A DNA stretch of 64,000 nucleotides from Pseudomonas costantinii (GTDB lineage: Bacteria > Pseudomonadota > Gammaproteobacteria > Pseudomonadales > Pseudomonadaceae): contig NZ_MDDR01000028.1 in assembly GCF_001870435.1 (NCBI RefSeq), forward strand, positions 62,001 to 126,000, read 5' to 3'. The notes beneath the pieces are model-generated. The model saw only the letters and a program-made list of their open reading frames with translations, did not search any database and was not told the origin of the DNA. Of this stretch, positions 11,014 through 24,216 are shown piece after piece. The stretch's first letter is position 1. The number at the start of each line of letters is the position of its first letter. The translations under genes and the position numbers were made by a program.

Positions 11014-12223
11014 TCGAATTGCGGCAGCGGTGTTGCTGCTGGGGCTAGGTGCGGGCTATGGGTTGGCGCAACTGCACCCAACTGCCTCTGCTCCCGCCAA
11101 AGACGACAAACAGGCGCTGTATTGGTACGACCCGATGTACCCGCAGCAGAAGTTCGACAAGCCCGGCAAGTCGCCTTTCATGGACATGCAATTGGTACCG
11201 CGCTACGCCGAGGGCGCTTCCTTGGATACGCCAACCGTGCAGATTGACCCGCGCCAGACCCAGAACATCGGCGTGCGCTTGGCGAGTGTCACCCGTGGCG
11301 TGATGACCTCCACGCTGAGCCTGTCGGGCATCCTCGCGTTCAATGACCGGGATGTGGCGGTGGTGCAGGCGCGGGCCGCTGGTTTTGTCGAGCGGGTCTA
11401 CGCGCGTGCCCCGGGGGATGTGCTCAAGGCCGGCGCGCCGTTGGCGGACTTGCTGATACCCGAGTGGGCGGCGGCCCAAGAGGAATTCCTTGCACTGCGC
11501 CACAGCGGCGACGGCGCTTTGATCGCCGCTGCGCGCCAACGCCTGCGCCTGAGCGGTATGCCTTCCGGGTTGATTGCGCAGATGGAGCGTAGCGGCCAGG
11601 TGCAGGCGGTATTGACCGTTACCAGTCCGTTGGGCGGTGCGTTGCAAACCCTGGAGGTGCGTGAAGGCATGACGTTGGCGGCGGGGCAGACCCTGGCGCG
11701 CATCAATGGCTTGGACACGGTGTGGTTGCAGGTAGCAGTACCTGAAGCCCAAGGTGCGGGTTTGAACGTGGGGCAAACCGTTGAGAGCCGCTTTGTCGGT
11801 TTGCCGGGCAAGGCCGTCAACGGCAGCGTCAGCGCGATCTTGCCAGCCACGGCCATGGACAGTCGCACCGTGCAAGTGCGAGTCGAGTTGCCCAATCCGG
11901 ACGGCAGCTTGCGCCCAGGTATGACTGCCCAGGTGCTCTTGACGCAAAGCAACGGGCAATCGGTATTGCAGGTGCCCAGCGAGGCGTTGATCCGCACCGG
12001 CAAGCGTGTGCTGGTGATGCTGGCCGAGGAGGGTGGGCGCTTTCGGCCGGTCGAGGTTGAAGTGGGCGCGGAAAACCAGGACCAGACCGTCATCCGTAGT
12101 GGTTTGCTGGAAGGCCAGCAGGTGGTTGCCTCAGGCCAATTCCTGCTTGATTCCGAAGCGAGCCTGCGAGGTGTCACGGCTGCCCAAGCGCCGATGAGCC
12201 TGCAACCGGGAGCCCAGCCATGA
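11006..12223 (+). CDS. cusB: Cu(I)/Ag(I) efflux RND periplasmic adaptor, CusB-like
   Basis: The 405-residue membrane-fusion protein has an N-terminal signal anchor (residues 1-20). It is followed by the metal-binding segment [20 protein letters not shown], which closely follows the CusB form, then barrel-sandwich and alpha-hairpin segments ([20 protein letters not shown]) and a beta-barrel ([10 protein letters not shown]). It bridges the inner-membrane pump and the outer channel, and hands Cu(I) or Ag(I) to the pump through methionines. I chose ATG 11006 because GAGGA is eight bases upstream; it overlaps the cusC stop by eight bases. The stop overlaps the pump gene start by four bases. Confidence 0.9.
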   Translation: MNNRIAAAVLLLGLGAGYGLAQLHPTASAPAKDDKQALYWYDPMYPQQKFDKPGKSPFMDMQLVPRYAEGASLDTPTVQIDPRQTQNIGVRLASVTRGVMTSTLSLSGILAFNDRDVAVVQARAAGFVERVYARAPGDVLKAGAPLADLLIPEWAAAQEEFLALRHSGDGALIAAARQRLRLSGMPSGLIAQMERSGQVQAVLTVTSPLGGALQTLEVREGMTLAAGQTLARINGLDTVWLQVAVPEAQGAGLNVGQTVESRFVGLPGKAVNGSVSAILPATAMDSRTVQVRVELPNPDGSLRPGMTAQVLLTQSNGQSVLQVPSEALIRTGKRVLVMLAEEGGRFRPVEVEVGAENQDQTVIRSGLLEGQQVVASGQFLLDSEASLRGVTAAQAPMSLQPGAQP

Positions 12224-15200
12224 TCGCCCTGTTGATTCGCTGGTCGGTGGCTAATCGTTTTCTGGTATTGCTCGCCACGCTGTTTGTCACGGCATGGGGC
12301 GTGTGGGCGGTGCAGAACACGCCGGTGGATGCGTTGCCGGATCTCTCGGATGTGCAGGTGATCATCCGCACGCCGTACCCGGGGCAGGCGCCGCAGATCG
12401 TCGAGAACCAGGTCACCTACCCGATGACCACGACCATGCTTTCGGTGCCGGGCGCGAAGACCGTGCGTGGCTTTTCGTTCTTTGGCGACAGCTATGTGTA
12501 TGTACTGTTCGACGAAGGCACCGACCTGTATTGGGCGCGTTCGCGGGTGTTGGAATACCTCAGCCAGTTACAGGCGCGGCTACCTGCATCGGCCAAGCCG
12601 TCGCTGGGACCGGACGCCACCGGGGTCGGCTGGATCTACCAATACGCGCTGGTTGACCGTAGCGGTCAGCACGACCTGGCGCAATTGCGGGCGTTGCAGG
12701 ACTGGTTCCTCAAGTTCGAACTCAAGACCCTGCCGAACGTGGCGGAAGTCGCGACCATCGGCGGTCAGGTCAAGCAGTATCAAGTACAGCTGGACCCGCT
12801 AGCGTTGGCCAGCCGTGGCATCACCCAGGCGCAAGTGGCGGAGGCTATCGGCAAGGCCAACCAGGAAACCGGGGGCTCGGTGCTGAACATGGGCGAGTCT
12901 GAGTACATGGTGCGTGCTTCCGGCTATCTGAAAAGCCTGGCTGACTTTCGCGCCATTCCATTGCGCCTCGACAGCAACAATGTGCCGGTGACCCTCGGTG
13001 ATGTGGCAACCATTCAACTGGGCCCGGACTTGCGCCGGGGCATCAGCGAGCTGGATGGCGAAGGCGAAGCCGTCGGCGGCGTGGTGATCCTGCGCAGCGG
13101 CAAAAATGCGCGTGAGGCGATCGCCGCCGTCAAAACCAAGCTGGAGCAACTGAAAAGCAGCCTGCCGCCCGGTGTGGAGATCGTCACCACCTATGACCGC
13201 AGCAAGCTGATCGACCGCGCCGTCGACAACCTCAGCCACAAGCTGTTGGAGGAGTTCCTGGTGGTGGCGTTGGTGTGCGGGATCTTCCTGTGGCACCTGC
13301 GTTCATCCCTGGTGGCGATCATCTCGCTGCCGGTGGGGGTGTTGATCGCCTTTATCGTCATGCGCTTCCAAGGGATCAACGCGAACATCATGTCCCTGGG
13401 CGGCATCGCGATAGCCATCGGCGCGATGGTGGATGGGGCGGTGGTGATGATCGAAAACGCCCACAAGAAAATCGAGGCCTGGCATCACGCTCATCCCGGC
13501 AGGGAATTGAAAGGCGAAGAGCACTGGAAGGTGGTGACCGACGCGGCAGTGGAAGTCGGGCCGGCACTGTTTTTCTGTCTGCTGATCATCACCCTGTCGT
13601 TTATCCCGGTGTTTACCTTGCAGGCCCAGGAAGGCCGTCTGTTTGGCCCATTGGCCTACACCAAGACCTACGCCATGGCGGCAGCGGCCGGGTTGTCGGT
13701 GACCTTGATCCCTGTGTTGATGGGCTATTGGATTCGCGGGCGGATTCCCGACGAACAGCGCAACCCGCTCAATCGTGGGCTGATCAAGCTCTATCAACCG
13801 GCCCTCGATGCGGTGCTGCGTTGGCCGCGTATAACCTTGCTGGTGGCGCTGTTGATGGTGGTCAGCGCCTTGTGGCCGATGTCGCGGTTGGGTGGTGAGT
13901 TCCTGCCGCCGCTGGATGAAGGTGACTTGCTCTACATGCCTTCGGCATTGCCAGGGCTGTCGACGCAAACGGCGGGTGAACTGCTGCAGCGCACCGACCG
14001 CCTGATCAAGAGCGTACCGGAAGTCGCCCACGTATTCGGTAAGGCCGGTCGCGCCGAAACCGCCACTGACCCGGCGCCACTGGAGATGTTTGAAACCACC
14101 CTCGAGTTCAAGCCTCGAGATCAATGGCGCCCCGGCATGACCCCGGAAAAACTGGTGAAAGAGTTGGACCGTGTGGTGCAAGTGCCGGGCCTGACCAATA
14201 TCTGGATTCCACCGATTCGCAACCGTATCGACATGCTCGCCACCGGGGTCAAAAGCCCGATTGGCGTGAAGGTCGCAGGCACCAGCCTGATGCAGATCGA
14301 CGCGGTGACTCAGGCCGTGGAGAAGGTCGCCAAGGGGGTACCCGGTGTCAGTTCGGCATTGGCCGAACGCTTGACCGGTGGGCGCTATATCGACGTGGAT
14401 ATTGACCGCGCAGCCGCCGCGCAATACGGGCTGAATATTGCTGATGTGCAGTCGATCGTGTCAGGGGCCATTGGCGGTGAAACCATCGGCGAAACCGTGG
14501 AAGGCCTGGCACGCTTCCCGATCAGCCTGCGTTACCCGAAAGAATGGCGCGACTCGGTGGAGGCGCTGCGTAACTTGCCGGTCTACACGCCGCAGGGCAG
14601 TCAGATCACCCTGGGCACGCTGGCCAAGATCAAGGTCAGCGAAGGTCCGCCCATGCTCAAGAGTGAGAACGCGCGGCCTTCCGGTTGGGTGTATATCGAC
14701 GTGCGTGACCGTGACTTGGCGTCGGTGGTGAAGGACCTGCGTGGGGCGATCAATCAGCAGGTGCACTTGCAGCCGGGCATGAGCCTCAGCTATTCGGGGC
14801 AGTTCGAATTCCTGGAGCGGGCTAATGAACGTTTGAAGCTGGTGGTGCCGGCAACGTTGTTGATCATTTTCGTGCTGTTGTACCTGACCTTCCGCCGCGT
14901 GGATGAGGCCTTGCTGATTCTCGCGACGTTGCCGTTTGCCCTGACGGGCGGTGTGTGGCTGTTGTACTGGCTGGGTTTCAACCTGTCGGTGGCCACGGGG
15001 GTAGGGTTTATCGCGTTGGCGGGTGTGTCGGCCGAGTTCGGCGTGATCATGCTGCTCTACCTGAAAAACGCCTGGGCTGAGCGTAAGGACGGTGACTTGC
15101 TTGCCGCTATCACCGAAGGCGCGGTGCTGCGGGTACGGCCCAAGGCGATGACCGTGGCGGTCATCATCGCCGGTTTATTGCCGATTCTATTGGGCGGCGG

Positions 15201-15318
15201 CACCGGCAGTGAAGTCATGAGCCGCATCGCCGCGCCGATGATCGGCGGGATGCTCACTGCGCCGTTGTTGTCACTGTTCGTGATCCCGGCGGCGTACTAC
15301 CTGATGCGCCGTAACTGA
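12220..15318 (+). CDS. cusA: Cu(I)/Ag(I) heavy-metal RND pump, CusA-like
   Basis: The 1032-residue inner-membrane pump is of the HME-RND type. The proton-relay helix reads [19 protein letters not shown], as in CusA. The three methionines that form the CusA metal site are all in matching contexts: [25 protein letters not shown] and [15 protein letters not shown]. This favours Cu(I)/Ag(I) over divalent zinc, cobalt or nickel pumps. Twelve membrane segments with two large periplasmic loops are evident. It is the last gene of the operon, and a palindromic repeat overlaps its stop codon. No CusRS pair lies next to it; the kinase/regulator pair at 4341-6396 is separated by other genes. Confidence 0.93.
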   Translation: MIALLIRWSVANRFLVLLATLFVTAWGVWAVQNTPVDALPDLSDVQVIIRTPYPGQAPQIVENQVTYPMTTTMLSVPGAKTVRGFSFFGDSYVYVLFDEGTDLYWARSRVLEYLSQLQARLPASAKPSLGPDATGVGWIYQYALVDRSGQHDLAQLRALQDWFLKFELKTLPNVAEVATIGGQVKQYQVQLDPLALASRGITQAQVAEAIGKANQETGGSVLNMGESEYMVRASGYLKSLADFRAIPLRLDSNNVPVTLGDVATIQLGPDLRRGISELDGEGEAVGGVVILRSGKNAREAIAAVKTKLEQLKSSLPPGVEIVTTYDRSKLIDRAVDNLSHKLLEEFLVVALVCGIFLWHLRSSLVAIISLPVGVLIAFIVMRFQGINANIMSLGGIAIAIGAMVDGAVVMIENAHKKIEAWHHAHPGRELKGEEHWKVVTDAAVEVGPALFFCLLIITLSFIPVFTLQAQEGRLFGPLAYTKTYAMAAAAGLSVTLIPVLMGYWIRGRIPDEQRNPLNRGLIKLYQPALDAVLRWPRITLLVALLMVVSALWPMSRLGGEFLPPLDEGDLLYMPSALPGLSTQTAGELLQRTDRLIKSVPEVAHVFGKAGRAETATDPAPLEMFETTLEFKPRDQWRPGMTPEKLVKELDRVVQVPGLTNIWIPPIRNRIDMLATGVKSPIGVKVAGTSLMQIDAVTQAVEKVAKGVPGVSSALAERLTGGRYIDVDIDRAAAAQYGLNIADVQSIVSGAIGGETIGETVEGLARFPISLRYPKEWRDSVEALRNLPVYTPQGSQITLGTLAKIKVSEGPPMLKSENARPSGWVYIDVRDRDLASVVKDLRGAINQQVHLQPGMSLSYSGQFEFLERANERLKLVVPATLLIIFVLLYLTFRRVDEALLILATLPFALTGGVWLLYWLGFNLSVATGVGFIALAGVSAEFGVIMLLYLKNAWAERKDGDLLAAITEGAVLRVRPKAMTVAVIIAGLLPILLGGGTGSEVMSRIAAPMIGGMLTAPLLSLFVIPAAYYLMRRN

Positions 15319-15347
15319 TCGTTCCCACGCAGAGCGTGGGAGCGATC
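15317..15347. repeat. Palindromic repeat, likely transcription end of the cus operon
   Basis: The arms GATCGTTCCCACGC and GCGTGGGAGCGATC form a near-perfect hairpin that begins inside the cusA stop codon. The same family occurs at 24093-24120 and 24176-24203. Its position between convergent genes suggests a role in ending or protecting transcripts. Confidence 0.8.
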
Positions 15348-15356
15348 GTTGGGACA

Positions 15357-16253
15357 TCAGTCGTCGAAGCCGACCTGCTCGTGAATCTCATCGACCTTCA
15401 ACTCAAGCCGATACGCCACGGCAATAAACAACGCCTGGCACAGGCACAAGGTGGCGCTCAACGAACGAAAGGCAAACGACGACCCTTCATTCACCAACAG
15501 CACCGCGTTCGCCCGCTTGGCCAGGGGTGACAGGTTGCTGTCGGTGATGATCAAGGTCTTGGCCTGGTGATGCTGGGCAATGCGCAGGCAGTGCTGGGTC
15601 TCTTTGCCGTAGGGCGTGAAGCTGATGGCGATGACCAGGTCATTGGCGCGCACGCTGCGCATCTGCTCGCGGTAGCTGCCGCCCAAGCCTGAGATCAGGT
15701 GGATGCGCTTGTTGGTGTGTTGCAGGTTGTAGACCAGGTAATCGGCCACCGCAAAGGAGCGGCGCACGCCGACCACGTAGATATTGTCGGCGTTGACCAC
15801 CAGGTCCACCGCTTTTTCAAACGCTACGTCATCCAGTTCCAACCCCAGGCGCTCGATACCGGACAGGGTCGCGTTGACGCATTCGCGCGCCAGATCGCCG
15901 CCGCTGGCTTTCTGTGACTTGTTGGCGATCATGCTGCGGATACGTTGCTGGTAGTTCTGCACTGGCGTGGTCTTGTGGGTATAAGCCTCGCGAAACAGTG
16001 CCTGCATTTCACTGAACCCACTGAAGCCGAAACGCTGGGAAAACCGCACGATGGCCGACGGGTGCACTTCGCATTCGCGGGCAATGTCGCTGATGCGGTC
16101 GACCATGATCCGGTCGCTCTGCTGGCTCATGTAGCTGGCGATGCGCTTGAGCTGGCGTGGCAGGCTTTCGTATTCGTCGGTGATCAGCTGCAACAGGCGC
16201 TCGGCATTGATCGGAGGGCTGGCGAGAGCATCTTGTGAAGGGGTCTCGGGCAT
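15357..16253 (-). CDS. iolR: MurR/RpiR-family regulator of inositol catabolism, IolR-like
   Basis: The 298-residue repressor has an N-terminal RpiR-type helix-turn-helix (residues ~25-95, with ARECEVHPSAIVRFSQRFGF) and a C-terminal SIS sugar-phosphate-binding domain (YVVGVRRSFAVADYLVYNL ... ISFTPYGKETQHCL). I start at MPETPSQD because AAGGA lies five bases upstream; the frame from 16301 adds sixteen residues with no ribosome site. It is divergent from iolC. RpiR-type IolR proteins in rhizobia repress iol genes through GGAA-N6-TTCC sites, and such sites lie in the shared gap. The inducer is probably an inositol breakdown phosphate. Confidence 0.85.
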   Translation of the reverse strand: MPETPSQDALASPPINAERLLQLITDEYESLPRQLKRIASYMSQQSDRIMVDRISDIARECEVHPSAIVRFSQRFGFSGFSEMQALFREAYTHKTTPVQNYQQRIRSMIANKSQKASGGDLARECVNATLSGIERLGLELDDVAFEKAVDLVVNADNIYVVGVRRSFAVADYLVYNLQHTNKRIHLISGLGGSYREQMRSVRANDLVIAISFTPYGKETQHCLRIAQHHQAKTLIITDSNLSPLAKRANAVLLVNEGSSFAFRSLSATLCLCQALFIAVAYRLELKVDEIHEQVGFDD

Positions 16254-16399
16254 GGGCAATCCTTCTGGCTTGTTCTTCTGGTGCGCTGATGGGTGGCGCA
16301 AGTCTACAGGGTAGGCGCAAAAAAATACCCCGGCATCACGGCCCCCGTGGCCTGCTGAAACGATGCACGGGGTCTGGCATGCCTCTATGTTGGCTTATT

Positions 16400-16442
16400 G
16401 GAAAAAATATTCCACTAAAAATAATTATGGAATAAATATTGA
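16400..16442 (+). promoter_or_regulatory. Paired IolR-type operators upstream of iolC
   Basis: GGAAAAAATATTCC (16400-16413) matches GGAA-N6-TTCC exactly, and GGAATAAATATTGA (16429-16442) matches its left half; the centres are 29 bases apart. They lie in a sharply AT-rich stretch of the 284-base gap between iolR and iolC. The rest of that gap, on the iolR side, shows only the iolR ribosome site and no other feature I can support. A similar pair precedes the importer at 25238. Confidence 0.6.
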
Positions 16443-16537
16443 TTGAGGCCGCTGAACGTTCTAGTCTGCTCCCACCAAGAGCGTTTGCCGTCGCCACGGC
16501 GGCACAACGCAGGCTGATAAAAATAACAGGAGCCAGC

Positions 16538-18475
16538 ATGGGCCAGACTCGTTTTGCCAGTGGGCGTCAATTGGATCTGATTTGCCTCGGGCGCCTGGGC
16601 GTCGACCTCTATGCGCAGCAAGTGGGTGCGCGGCTTGAGGACGTGTCCAGCTTCGCCAAGTACCTCGGCGGATCCTCCGCCAATATCGCTTTCGGCACTG
16701 CAAGGCTTGGCCTCAAGTCGGCGATGCTGAGCCGAGTAGGGGACGACCACATGGGTCGCTTCCTGCTGGAGTCCCTGGCCCGCGAAGGGTGCGATGTCAG
16801 CGGCATCAAGGTCGACCCGGAACGCCTTACTGCATTGGTGTTGCTGGGCCTCAAGGACCGCGAAACCTTCCCCCTGGTGTTCTACCGCGAAAACTGCGCC
16901 GACATGGCCTTGCGCGCCGAAGACATCAGCGAAGCCTTTATTGCCTCCAGCAAAGCCCTGCTGATCACCGGCACGCATTTCTCCACCGACGGCGTGTACA
17001 AGGCCAGCATCCAGGCGCTGGACTATGCCGCCAAGCACAACGTCAAGCGCGTGCTGGATATCGACTATCGCCCGGTGCTGTGGGGCCTGGCGGGCAAGGC
17101 GGATGGCGAAACGCGGTTTGTCGCTGATCAGAATGTCAGCCAGCACGTGCAGAAAATCCTGCCGCGTTTCGACCTGATCGTCGGCACTGAAGAAGAATTT
17201 TTGATCGCAGGTGGCAGTGAAGATTTGCTCACCGCTTTGCGCACCGTACGCGAACTGACCCCGGCGACCCTGGTGGTTAAGCTCGGCCCGCAAGGGTGTA
17301 CGGTGATCCACGGTGCGATCCCGGCGCGCCTGGAAGACGGTGCGATCTATCCCGGTGTGCGTGTTGAAGTACTTAACGTGCTGGGCGCCGGCGATGCCTT
17401 TATGTCGGGCTTCCTCAGCGGCTGGATCAATGACGCCAGCGATGAGCGTTGCAGCCAGTTGGCCAATGCCTGCGGCGGCCTCGTCGTTTCCCGTCACGCC
17501 TGCGCACCGGCCATGCCGACGCCTGCCGAACTCGACTACCTGTTCAACAGCCCGGTGCCCATCACCCGGCCTGATCAGGATGTGACCCTGCAACGCCTGC
17601 ACCGTGTCACGGTGCCGCGCAAAACCTGGAAGCAGTTGTTCGTGTTTGCCTTCGACCACCGTTGGCAACTGGTGGACCTGGCACAAAGAGGCGGCCAGGA
17701 CCCAGCGCGTATCAGCGACATCAAGCAGCTGTTTATCCAAGCCATCGAACGTGTCGAAGGCAAATTGCGTGATCTGGGTGTTGAAGCCGACGTAGGGCTG
17801 TTGGCCGACCAACGCTTCGGCCAGGACGCGCTCAATGCCGCTACCGGTCGCGGCTGGTGGATTGCACGCCCAGTGGAAGTGCAGAACTCACGCCCGCTGG
17901 CGTTTGAACATGGCCGCTCGATCGGCAGCAACATGATTGCCTGGCCCCAGGAACAAATCATCAAGTGCCTGGTGCAATTCCACCCGGATGACGAGCCGCT
18001 GTTGCGCCTGGAACAGGAAGCGCAACTCAAGGCGGTCTACGAGGCTTCCCTGGTCAGTGGCCATGAGTTGCTGCTGGAAGTCATCCCGCCCAAGGATCAC
18101 CCGTCCACTTACCCCGACGTGCTTTATCGCAGCCTCAAGCGCCTCTACAACCTGGGCATCTACCCGGCCTGGTGGAAGATTGAGGCGCAGTCGGCCGAGG
18201 ACTGGAAAAAGCTCGACGAACTGATTCATGAACGCGACCCGTACTGCCGTGGCGTGGTGCTGCTGGGCCTGAATGCTTCGGCCGAGTGTCTCGCCGACGG
18301 CTTCCAGCAAGCCAGCCAGAGCACCACCTGCCGTGGCTTTGCCGTGGGCCGCACGATTTTCCAGGAGCCGAGCCGTGCGTGGATGGCGGGGGAGATCGAT
18401 GATGAAACCCTGATCCAACAGGTGCAGCAGACCTTCGAACAGCTCATCAACGCCTGGCGCAGCGCTCGAGATTAA
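16538..18475 (+). CDS. iolC: Bifunctional 5-dehydro-2-deoxygluconokinase / DUF2090 aldolase-like protein (IolC)
   Basis: The 645-residue protein fuses a PfkB kinase (residues 1-~325) to a C-terminal DUF2090 domain (~340-640). The kinase shows LGGSSANIAFGTARLG near the N terminus and NVLGAGDAFMSGFLSGW, with the catalytic aspartate. It phosphorylates 2-deoxy-5-keto-gluconate. The DUF2090 half resembles class I aldolases and probably does the IolJ step that splits the phosphate to malonate semialdehyde and DHAP, because no separate iolJ is seen. I chose ATG 16538 for its AGGAG six bases upstream; the frame opening at 16439 starts inside the operator. It is the first gene of the iol operon. Confidence 0.92.
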   Translation: MGQTRFASGRQLDLICLGRLGVDLYAQQVGARLEDVSSFAKYLGGSSANIAFGTARLGLKSAMLSRVGDDHMGRFLLESLAREGCDVSGIKVDPERLTALVLLGLKDRETFPLVFYRENCADMALRAEDISEAFIASSKALLITGTHFSTDGVYKASIQALDYAAKHNVKRVLDIDYRPVLWGLAGKADGETRFVADQNVSQHVQKILPRFDLIVGTEEEFLIAGGSEDLLTALRTVRELTPATLVVKLGPQGCTVIHGAIPARLEDGAIYPGVRVEVLNVLGAGDAFMSGFLSGWINDASDERCSQLANACGGLVVSRHACAPAMPTPAELDYLFNSPVPITRPDQDVTLQRLHRVTVPRKTWKQLFVFAFDHRWQLVDLAQRGGQDPARISDIKQLFIQAIERVEGKLRDLGVEADVGLLADQRFGQDALNAATGRGWWIARPVEVQNSRPLAFEHGRSIGSNMIAWPQEQIIKCLVQFHPDDEPLLRLEQEAQLKAVYEASLVSGHELLLEVIPPKDHPSTYPDVLYRSLKRLYNLGIYPAWWKIEAQSAEDWKKLDELIHERDPYCRGVVLLGLNASAECLADGFQQASQSTTCRGFAVGRTIFQEPSRAWMAGEIDDETLIQQVQQTFEQLINAWRSARD

Positions 18476-18538
18476 ACCCGCTCCCACATAAAGCAAACCT
18501 CACCAGGCTTAAGTCAGATAAAAACAAAAGGTGCAGCC

Positions 18539-19432
18539 ATGCCCGCAATCCGAATTGGCATCAACCCGATCTCCTGGAGCAACGATGACCTGCCGGCCCT
18601 GGGCGGTGAAACGCCCTTGAGCACCGCCCTGAGCGAAGGCAAGGAGATCGGCTACGAAGGTTTTGAGCTCAACGGTAAATTCCCCAAGGACGCCAAGGGT
18701 GTGGCCGATGTGCTGCGCCCTTATGACCTGGCGCTGGTCTCCGGCTGGTATTCCAGCCGTCTGGCGCGGCGCTCGGTGGCGGAGGAAATCGAGGCCATTG
18801 CCGGCCACGTCGAATTGCTCAAGCAGAACGGCGCCAAGGTGCTGGTATATGGCGAAGTCGCCGACTCGATCCAGGGCTCCAAAATCCGCCTGATCGAACG
18901 CCCGCGTTTCCACAGCGAACACGCCTGGCAGGACTACGCCGACAAACTTACGGAACTGGCTCGCTTCACCCTGTCCCAAGGCGTGCGCCTGGCCTACCAC
19001 CACCATATGGGGGCCTACGTCGAATCGCCCGAAGACATCGATCAATTGATGAGCCGCACCGGTCCGGAAGTTGGCTTGCTGTTCGATTCGGGCCATTGCT
19101 ACATGGGCGGCGGCGAACCTATCGACGTACTGCGCAAACACATTGATCGCATCTGCCACGTGCATTTCAAGGACGTGCGCAAGCCAGTGGTGCAACTGGC
19201 GCGCAACCAGATGTGGAGTTTCCCCGATTGCATCGTCAATGGCACTTTCACCGTGCCTGGCGATGGTGATATCGACTTTGCCCAATTGCTCGATGTGCTG
19301 CTGGCCGCGAAGTATGAGGGTTGGCTAGTAGTGGAAGCCGAGCAAGACCCAGCGGTTGCGCCCAGCTATATCTATGCGAAAAAGGGCTATGACACGTTGC
19401 GTGCTCTTCTCAATGAGAGGGTTGGACAATGA
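18539..19432 (+). CDS. iolE: Myo-inosose-2 dehydratase (IolE)
   Basis: This 297-residue TIM-barrel enzyme should dehydrate scyllo-inosose (2-keto-myo-inositol) to the trihydroxycyclohexanedione. It opens with IRIGINPISWSNDDLPALGG, a strong IolE signature. Metal-ligand motifs of the AP-endonuclease-2 fold follow: AYHHHMGAYVES, LLFDSGHCYMGGG and CHVHFKDVR. The ATG at 18539 is preceded by a modest AAAAGG. The gene starts 63 bases after iolC, across a half-REP, and its stop overlaps the iolB start by four bases. Confidence 0.94.
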   Translation: MPAIRIGINPISWSNDDLPALGGETPLSTALSEGKEIGYEGFELNGKFPKDAKGVADVLRPYDLALVSGWYSSRLARRSVAEEIEAIAGHVELLKQNGAKVLVYGEVADSIQGSKIRLIERPRFHSEHAWQDYADKLTELARFTLSQGVRLAYHHHMGAYVESPEDIDQLMSRTGPEVGLLFDSGHCYMGGGEPIDVLRKHIDRICHVHFKDVRKPVVQLARNQMWSFPDCIVNGTFTVPGDGDIDFAQLLDVLLAAKYEGWLVVEAEQDPAVAPSYIYAKKGYDTLRALLNERVGQ

Positions 19433-20217
19433 GCCTGTTGATCAAAAGCAACACGCGTGGAAAAACCATGGTCGCTCTGGAGGAGGGGCGTCTGGAGTAC
19501 GTGGGTTTCAGCGCCTACCGCCTGAGCCTGGGGGAAGCCCTGCCGATCAGCGCCGGTGATAAAGAGCTGTGCCTGGTGCTGCTCAGTGGCCGCGTGAACA
19601 TTGAGGGCGAAGGTTTCAACTGGCAAAACCTGGGTGATCGCCAGTCGGTGTTCGAGGACAAATCACCGTTCGCCGCCTACCTGCCGCAGGGCACCACCGC
19701 TCAGGTCACCGCCTTGAGCGACGTACAGATTGCCGTCTGCGCCGCTCCCGGTGCGCCTGGCTACGAACCGCGGCTGATCCGCCCCGAACACTGCAAGCGC
19801 AGTGTGCGCGGCAAGGGTGCCAACACTCGTTATGTGTGCGACATCCTGCCCGACACTGAGCCGGCCCATTCGCTGCTGGTAGTAGAAGTGCGCACGCCGT
19901 CGGGGCACTCGTCGAGCTACCCGCCGCACAAACACGACACCGATGATCTGCCACACCAAAGCTTTCTCGAAGAAACCTACTACCACCAGATTAATCCGCC
20001 CCAGGGTTTCGTGTTCCAGCGCGTGTACACCGACGATCGCAGCATCGACCAGGCCATGGCCGTGGAAAACAGTGATCTGGTGGTGGTGCCCAAGGGTTAC
20101 CACCCGGTCAGCGTGCCGTACGGCTACGAGTCTTATTACCTGAACGTGATGGCCGGTCCCAAGCGTGCCTGGCATTTCCATAACGACCCGCAGCACAGTT
20201 GGCTGCTGGACCTCTAA
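19429..20217 (+). CDS. iolB: 5-deoxy-glucuronate isomerase (IolB)
   Basis: This 262-residue bicupin isomerises 5-deoxy-glucuronate to 2-deoxy-5-keto-gluconate. The family block PSGHSSSYPPHKHDTDD with its metal-binding histidines, EETYYHQINPPQGFVFQRVYTDDRS and VVVPKGYHPV are all present. The start overlaps the iolE stop (ATGA), so co-translation is expected. In many inositol operons the order differs, but this gene keeps the usual length and shows no damage. Confidence 0.94.
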   Translation: MSLLIKSNTRGKTMVALEEGRLEYVGFSAYRLSLGEALPISAGDKELCLVLLSGRVNIEGEGFNWQNLGDRQSVFEDKSPFAAYLPQGTTAQVTALSDVQIAVCAAPGAPGYEPRLIRPEHCKRSVRGKGANTRYVCDILPDTEPAHSLLVVEVRTPSGHSSSYPPHKHDTDDLPHQSFLEETYYHQINPPQGFVFQRVYTDDRSIDQAMAVENSDLVVVPKGYHPVSVPYGYESYYLNVMAGPKRAWHFHNDPQHSWLLDL

Positions 20218-20243
20218 GCGGTTTTGGACGGAGAACAATAACA

Positions 20244-21059
20244 ATGAAGTCGCCTCTACGTTTCGCCCTTAACCGCATGGTCGCGCCCAATCTTTCCCTG
20301 CCGGATTTCATCCAGTTGGCGGCGGCCCTGAAATGCGATGCCATCGAGATCCGTAATGACCTTGCGGACAAAGAAATTGAATTCGGCACCCCGGCCAGTC
20401 GCGTGCGCGAATTGTGCGCGGTGCAGGGCATTACGGTGCTGTCGATCAACGCGTTGTACCCCTTTGATGTTTGGAATGACGAACGCCGCGCCCAGGCGAT
20501 CAAGCTCGCCACGTATGCCCGTGAATGCGGCGCCCAAGGCTTGGTGATGTGCCCGCTCAATGAGCGTGGTGATACCCGCAGCGAAGCCCAGCGCGCTGCT
20601 GGTTTGCGCACCGCGTTGAGCGAGTTGGCACCGATCCTGCGCGAGCACGGGATTCTCGGTTTTATCGAGCCTCTGGGCTTTGAGGAATGTGCGTTGCGTC
20701 GTAAGCGCGTGGCGGTGGACGCGATCATGTCCATCGGTGGTCTGGATGTGTTCCGCCTGGTGCACGACACTTTCCACCACCACCTGGCCAGCGAGCATGA
20801 GTTCTTCCCGGAACTGACCGGCCTGGTGCATATCTCCGGTGTGGAAGATGCCGAAGCACCGCTCAATTCAATTCGCGACGGCCACCGCGTGCTGGTGGGT
20901 GAGGGCGATATCCTCGGCAATGCCGCGCAAATCGACACCTTGCTCAGTACCGGCTACAGCGGCTACCTGTCGTTCGAGCCGTTTGCCGAAAGCGTACACA
21001 CGCTTGCAGATATCCAGCAGGCCTTGGGGGCAAGCATCGCCCACCTGCAAAAACGATAA
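20244..21059 (+). CDS. iolI: TIM-barrel sugar isomerase/epimerase, IolI-like
   Basis: This 271-residue AP-endonuclease-2-type TIM barrel resembles IolI inosose isomerases. It contains [49 protein letters not shown] and LVHISGVED, which carry the expected Glu, Asp and His metal ligands. IolI interconverts 2-keto-myo-inositol and 1-keto-D-chiro-inositol, widening the inositol isomers used. I start at ATG 20244, the first residue matching the family; the frame at 20199 overlaps iolB without a ribosome site. A hydroxypyruvate-isomerase-like role cannot be excluded. Confidence 0.82.
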   Translation: MKSPLRFALNRMVAPNLSLPDFIQLAAALKCDAIEIRNDLADKEIEFGTPASRVRELCAVQGITVLSINALYPFDVWNDERRAQAIKLATYARECGAQGLVMCPLNERGDTRSEAQRAAGLRTALSELAPILREHGILGFIEPLGFEECALRRKRVAVDAIMSIGGLDVFRLVHDTFHHHLASEHEFFPELTGLVHISGVEDAEAPLNSIRDGHRVLVGEGDILGNAAQIDTLLSTGYSGYLSFEPFAESVHTLADIQQALGASIAHLQKR

Positions 21060-21069
21060 GGGGCGCAAC

Positions 21070-24046
<2,977 letters not shown>

Positions 24047-24092
24047 TTCACTGGAGAAACTCGGTCAGTGTGGGAGGGGGTTCCCGTTGGTA

Positions 24093-24203
24093 GATCGTTC
24101 CCACGCTCTGCGTGGGAACGCCCCAATGGGCGCTCCGCGTCCGCTTTTGAATGTGACGCAGAGCGTCACGGGCTGCATTCCCACGCAGAGCGTGGGAACG
24201 ATC
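24093..24203. repeat. Cluster of three palindromic repeats within the iol cluster
   Basis: Two inverted copies of the unit GATCGTTCCCACGC-ctct-GCGTGGGAACG (24093-24120 and 24176-24203) flank a third hairpin, TGACGCAGAGCGTCA, near 24154-24168. The same outer unit follows cusA at 15317. The cluster fills most of the 170-base gap between iolG and the next dehydrogenase and may end or process the iolC-G transcript. Confidence 0.85.
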
Positions 24204-24216
24204 AAGGAATCGACCC

